From Mansonella perstans (Eukaryota > Nematoda > Chromadorea > Rhabditida > Onchocercidae), in assembly GCA_037074765.1 (NCBI GenBank), contig JBAMDO010000017.1, forward strand, positions 310,001 through 374,000: a stretch of 64,000 nucleotides of DNA, read 5' to 3'. This document shows, one piece after another, positions 59,201 to 64,000 of this stretch (position 1 is the first letter of the stretch; each line of letters opens with the position of its first letter). The position numbers and the translations under genes were made by a program. The notes beneath the pieces are model-generated. The model was not told where the DNA came from, searched no databases, and was given only the letters and a program-made list of their open reading frames with translations.

Positions 59201-61633
59201 CGAGGTATTCCCATATGTACATTTCAGGTAACTTTTATGGAAGTTGGACGATGCTTGATTTAAATGATGATTGTTTGGTAGTAATTTGTAGTGCGCTAAA
59301 CCGTCCTCTAACTATCCTAGTTGTTCATGTTCCAAAAGTTGATTTGGAAGAAATGGTAATCATCTTTTCATTTATGTTTCATTTTTTTTGAAATAAATAA
59401 AATTTGTTCTTAAACATTTTTAGTTTTGGTGAGAAATTACACGATTAACTTAAGATTTTGCAATTTCACTGCTTCAACTTTTCAAAGTCATGGGATGTAA
59501 TAGAGATGATGCATGTTGTATGTTTATTGAACAATTTATTCTCTTAAATAATACGAGTGAAGAAATAAGAGATTTTTTTGAAGAAATAAGGGATTGCTAT
59601 CAATTGATTCCTGTCTAAATGTCATGTGGACTACATATGAATGTTGCAGTTATACGGACCAGACTTGATAGTAACTTAGCTGTTGAAGCTTCGCTTTTTC
59701 ATGGCATCTGATGGACTTCAATAGGGGAGGTCAGTGTAGAAAGACTGTAAAAATGGATCTAATTCTTCGTATTCAGTATTTCGATGAACAAAATATGATA
59801 TAAATAGCAGTGTACTTTCTTATTTTTCCGGATGTTATTCCTTCCATTCATTATATTTCAAGAGAATCTCATTAACTTTTTTTAATTTTTCAGTTCGAGA
59901 TTCATATAAAGGCCTACTTTATGTTCCAAATGAAACCGGTAGTATTCCACTAGTGTTATACCGCATGGTGGTTCACATAGCATCACAATTGCTTGGTGCA
60001 TCATACAGTTCTTTATAATATTTCTTTTCCAGTATTAGTATTTTATCATATCTTTGTTTCATTTTTGATAATTTTGGAGAAAAAAGTGCAAAAATTGGGA
60101 TAAAGATGATAAGGAACTGACGCCTGAGCGAGCACCTGCTTTGATGTACTGATATTTCTCGATATTTCAGTTGGCCGAACTATGAGATTCTTTTGTTGTT
60201 GAACTCCGGTTATGCATTGCTTTTTGTAAATTACCATGGATCATTTCGATTTGGAAATGATTTTGTGAATTCACTTCCTAGTAACTGCGGCGATATGGAT
60301 GTTAAGAATATTCATGTAAGCCAAGCTCTTTCCAGAATTCCACTGATATAACGCTTCAATGCGATTTGCAAATTTTCAAATATTGTTCTTTATTTGTGAT
60401 AGAATATTATTAATATTTAATAAATTCATTAATTATTATATGGAGTTTATATGTGAATCTTTCCCTGTTCGTTTGCTTTTTCTTTAAACTTATTATAGTT
60501 TGCAATTCAAATAGTTCCATTTCAGACATACTTGATTGGTTTTTTCCTTTTTTTCTTTCAGGAAGAAACAAGCAAAAATTGCTTTTGCTTGTTTACTTTC
60601 CTCATATTTTTCCTTTACACAGACGCTATAATCACTTTCATATTTGCTTTGAAAAAGATTGTCTGTTCGTGTTTTATCCGAAATTAGATGTACATTTCCG
60701 TTAAGCTCTTTTTTTGTTTGTTCTCATAATGCTTCTTTGTCAAGTCTGTCGAAAAGCAGGCAGTTGAGTGTGTTTCGCTCAATAATTTCAAAAATGATGC
60801 AATTAATTAATGCAAATTAATGTGGATTTTTTGGCAATATAGCAAAAAATTATTTAGGTCAGTAAATACATTCATTGATATTCAGGTCAGTGGTGGAGGA
60901 TCGGAATGCAGAAGATGTTGGCAGCAGAAGATCGTGAGGAAATGTACCAGAGTTCGCTGATTGCTCATGTTGAAAAGGTTTTTAATTTTTTTTGCGTGTT
61001 TTTTGCTAGTGGAAATTCTATGGGTATTGATTAGCACTTTTTATCGTACAATGAATAGACGAGATGAACAACTATTAGGAAAATGGGAATAGACTTTAGT
61101 GAAAGAAACCAGGCTGCTTGTAATTAAACGGGATTGTTGTCAAGCCTCAAAAAATGAGAAGATAATTCGTTTTGCAAGATTTTTCGTGTAGTTTTTTTTA
61201 CAGTTATCAAACAAAAAATGTTATAATTTAAAAATCTATGCTGTAGGTTGTCACACCATATTTACTTTTGAATGGTCAAAAAGATTTACGCGTTGTGAAT
61301 CATTATGGGGCGTTCATTCGTAATCTAAATGCACGTGAAGTTCCTAATAAGTAAATTGTTTTACACTGAAAAAATTTTTTTTCTTCATACAATTTTCGAC
61401 AGTTCATTTTTAAGAGAAATAGAGGTATTTTAGACGGATATTTGAAGAATTGTTGATACTGGTGTTGCTCATTATAATATAAAATCTTAGGTAGTAAAAA
61501 AACTGCTCATTTGTTGTGGAAATTTAGAATTCTCTCATATTCAGAAGTGTACCATGCTTTAGAAGAAATTGATCTGAAGACGGATTGCGCAATCAGCACT
61601 GTTCGTTGGCTTGATAAATATCTCCATCAGTGA
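56280..61633 (+). pseudogene. Acylaminoacyl-peptidase (APEH/dpf-5-like) gene relic
   Basis: Recognisable exons in APEH order: 56280-56348 (start and N-terminal helix), about 57345-57430 (DDFTGFDTICDG), 57974-58062 (KKHLLVPIITTISGTLLHIND), 59228-59355 (GSWTMLDLNDDCLVVICS), 59894-about 59990, 60171-60315 ([19 protein letters not shown]), 60886-60977 (YQSSLIAHVEK), 61247-61350 (TPYLLLNGQKDLRV) and 61528-61633 (YHALEEIDL, then a C-terminal VRWLDKYL). The catalytic Asp (QKD) and His (YHALEE) are kept. The exon that should carry the nucleophile motif GGSHGG is absent between 60316 and 60885. Most of the N-terminal propeller is missing between exons 1 and 2. In the 59894 exon, IPLVL and PHGGSH lie in different frames, and no donor follows. 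Phases also disagree at 58062/59228 and 59355/59894. This is a degraded, non-functional gene unless assembly errors are numerous. Confidence 0.75.
58056..58562. other. GC-richer block flanked by imperfect 25-bp direct repeats
   Basis: ATGTCTGGTAAATATGTTAA and five more bases at 58056-58080 match 58538-58562 with a few mismatches, both ending TTAATACGT. Between them, 58085-58535 is markedly richer in G+C than the surroundings (strings such as ACCCAACCGCCGG and GGAGGGCGGG). It lies in the intron of the peptidase relic. An inserted repeat or a retained older duplication would both fit; I recognise no known element. Confidence 0.55.
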
Positions 61634-63145
61634 TTTCGTTTCCTTCATTTATCATTTTTTTTTCCCTTTTTTTAAAATTATTCAGTAAACTGATTCAAAA
61701 AAAGTGGATGGATTTCGAATGTAATTTTAGCAAATTACTTTTAAAACTGCTAAAATTTCCTTAATGCTGTGGTGCTTTATGTTAGCAGTTCTGGATTAAT
61801 GAACTTAGTTATAATTGTTTTACTGGAATTTGAATTATTTGAAAACTATAATTTCATAAGGAAATCGCGATGACTTTACAAGAACTTCCAAGTTTCCTAA
61901 ATAGTCTAGATTTTATTTTATTTCCATAATATAGTTATGGAAATAATAGAAATTTTCAATTTACTTTTCCTGCCAATCCTCTGATCTTCGAAAAAACGCC
62001 GAGAGACAATTATTTCCATAACATTTTACGTGATTTTGCTATTATTCATATTTTGGTTATTTTATTCATATTTTGAGGAAATTTTCTGTAATTTGTTTCA
62101 TTTTTTATAATTTAATAGTATATCGAATATTTTTTTCTACTCATTGAGCTTCTGAATAGTAAGATGATAATGTGTGGACGAAATGTGGATTAGGCAAGAC
62201 TGTAGTGGATGCTATTTGACAGTCATTATTTCCTCGTCTCCTTTCGTTATTTCTAAAATGCTATATTTATATAAATGAAAAAATAAAACACAAACTGTGT
62301 GGAAAAGTGCTGACGTTTATTTATTTAGTTTCGAATTATGTGAAAGGAAAAAGGGTAAGCGATCGCTGGTACTTGAATTATCTCTCATAAAGGTGCACTT
62401 ATCATTGCAGTCGATGAATCGTCCCGGCTTGGTTTGAAAAAAAAATGTGTCGACAAAGCTACATGGGAGTCATTGTTCTATTTAATTTCATTTTATGGTT
62501 CACACTTGCGTTTTGATGTTGTAATTTTGATGGCATTAATCTGTAATTTACGTAGAAAGATGAATTGTTACTTGGGGGAGTTTCCGACGTTTTTTTTTTT
62601 TTTTTGTCAAAGTAGGAGTTGTGAATTCTTATCATTCAAGAAGAAAAAATTATTTTTGTAGATTTCATTTTTTGTCCAAATGAATCTATGAAGTTTCACT
62701 GCTTTTTAAAATGATAAATTGGAATTGTGGAAATTTGAGGATTACTTTTTTCATTCCTTCTCCACTGCATTAATGAAGCACTTTTTCAAAGTTATACTTA
62801 ATTTATTATGTTCTGAGTACTTTCGACTGATTACTTTTTCTTGTTGTAGAAAATCAAAAGTTATGAACAGGAAGTGAACAAAAATCAAATATCTTAGCGT
62901 TTTATATAAGTAATTAATATGTGAATGGCTAATACATAAAAAATCTAACAAAATTACATAGGAGACGTTGTTACTGTAAAAAAAAAAAAAAAAAAAAAAA
63001 TCCATCAAATCTTCATAAGGATGGATATGATCAATTCTCTATCGATATCCATCATTTATAACTTCTGTTCATCTTTGTTTTGATTTTTGACTCATTAATA
63101 TCCATTTTTTATGTTGAAGAAGTACCGGTAGAAACGGATAATTCT

Positions 63146-63285
63146 TTTTTTATAGTTATTAAATATGAGAGTTTTTAGGTATATTTTTTATAGTTATTAA
63201 ATGTGAGAGTTTTTAGATATATTTTTTATAGGTGCTAGATATGAGAGTTTTTAGATATATTTTTTATAGTTATTAGATACATTCA
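63146..63285. repeat. 40-bp tandem repeat, about 3.5 units
   Basis: Units contain TTTTTATAGTTATTA and GAGAGTTTTTAG(A/G)TATATT, with small differences (AAATATGAG, AAATGTGAG, AGATATGAG). It is AT-rich. Confidence 0.9.
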
Positions 63286-63682
63286 ATTAAATAAATATTG
63301 TAGTTGCACCTTGTGATGGTTCATGAAAAAATTGGCGGAATTAATTAATATATCTGATGATGTTTTGATGATCAGATTCATTTCAATGTTAAGATGTTAC
63401 CTTTCTTTGCTTTAGTAGTTCTCAAAAAAGTCGGTGAGCAAAAATTTTGATATGTTAATCGTACCTATAATTAAACTTAACAAAACTGAAATGATAGGAA
63501 TTGAAGGGACAATTGCTCTGATTATGTTGATAATAATGCTACTAGTAATCATATTATAACAATAGCACACTGATAAGGCTTAAGTTTCTACTCTGCAATA
63601 AGCTATATTTGCAATCCATCTTTAAGCAGTGACTGAGGATACCACCAACTGTTACGATTGGCTCTTTGATATTACCCTACTA

Positions 63683-63743
63683 CATACACAGACACACACA
63701 TACATATACACATACACACATACACACACACATATATATACAT
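63683..63743. repeat. Alternating CA/TA microsatellite
   Basis: Imperfect ACACATAC-type purine-pyrimidine alternation over about 60 bases, ending in an ATATATATAC run. Confidence 0.9.
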
Positions 63744-64000
63744 CTAGTCGATTTTCAAGGGGGAATTTTAGATAAAAATGTTACCAGTGATAGAAACAGT
63801 TGAGTAGGATGGTAGGAATAGGTCGTGACAGTGACAGTTACTTTAAGATTTTCCATTATTTCAACGACAATGTGAATAATAGCAGATACCATCTACACTA
63901 CTGAACATTTCTCACTTGATCCGATACTGTTCTGTAATGCCTGTTCTTCTCGAACAAGTTATAGCTGTCATTGATTTTTCTGACTAAATAAACATATTAT

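Larger units (their letters stand above)
61634..64000. other. Intergenic, no gene recognised
   Basis: Downstream of the peptidase relic. It contains a poly(A) run of about 22 bases at 62979-63000, a 40-bp tandem repeat at 63146-63285 and a CA/TA microsatellite at 63683-63743. No exon is recognised. Confidence 0.5.

Noticed and set aside
1..64000. CRISPR arrays, tRNA or rRNA genes, bacterial operons
   Set aside because: The tandem repeats lack unique spacers, no cloverleaf or rRNA core was recognised, and the window is clearly eukaryotic. A tRNA scan was not possible by eye, so a single tRNA could have been missed.

Overview
This window is AT-rich eukaryotic DNA with short, mostly phase-consistent exons, small introns ending in the nematode-type acceptor TTTTCAG, and gene families typical of nematodes: a patched-related (PTR) membrane protein, a FAFA-type neuropeptide precursor, a PP1-like phosphatase and a small cysteine-rich secreted protein. 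Composition and intron style would fit a parasitic clade III (spirurid/filarial-like) nematode. That assignment is inference. No bacterial features, CRISPR arrays, tRNAs or rRNAs were recognised. Gene models were assembled by hand from splice sites, reading-frame continuity and remembered family sequences; none has been tested against transcripts or a database.

Layout, left to right. 1-3042 is non-coding. 3043-4345 (+) is a four-exon type II membrane protein with a polythreonine, mucin-like ectodomain. 4963-5307 (-) is a small C2H2 zinc-finger ORF. 6518-10379 (-) is a ten-exon WD40 gene matching ERCC8/CSA, the Cockayne syndrome A protein. 13392-16668 (-) is an intact nine-exon cathepsin A-like serine carboxypeptidase. 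17845-19701 (+) is a six-exon internal fragment of a PTR gene. 22129-25344 (-) is a second carboxypeptidase copy carrying a frameshift. 31283-39538 (+) is the complete 18-exon PTR gene. 40265-42433 (+) is a divergent PP1-type phosphatase lacking its first exon in my model. 43867-45607 (+) is a secreted cysteine-rich protein. 47241-49200 (-) is a paired-domain (Pax) gene. 50993-52073 (-) is a three-exon neuropeptide precursor resembling the nlp-18/nlp-20 family. 56280-61633 (+) is the relic of an acylaminoacyl-peptidase gene. The rest is intergenic, with several short tandem repeats.

The main structural feature is a rearranged segmental duplication. Segment A (11072-17814) recurs as A' (19922-26526), and segment B (17814-19907) recurs as B' (34122-36215). 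The right-hand copy reads A'-X-B', where X (26527-34121, about 7.6 kb) holds the first five PTR exons. The left-hand copy reads A-B with X missing. One tandem duplication of an A-X-B unit followed by loss of X explains the order. B and B' are almost identical, while A and A' differ by many substitutions and indels. This calls for gene conversion, separate events, or an assembly artefact joining two haplotypes.

The genes do not form one pathway. The likely roles are transcription-coupled repair (CSA), lysosomal proteolysis (carboxypeptidase), sterol or lipid-related membrane transport (PTR), dephosphorylation (PP1-like), developmental transcription (Pax) and peptidergic signalling (FAFA precursor).
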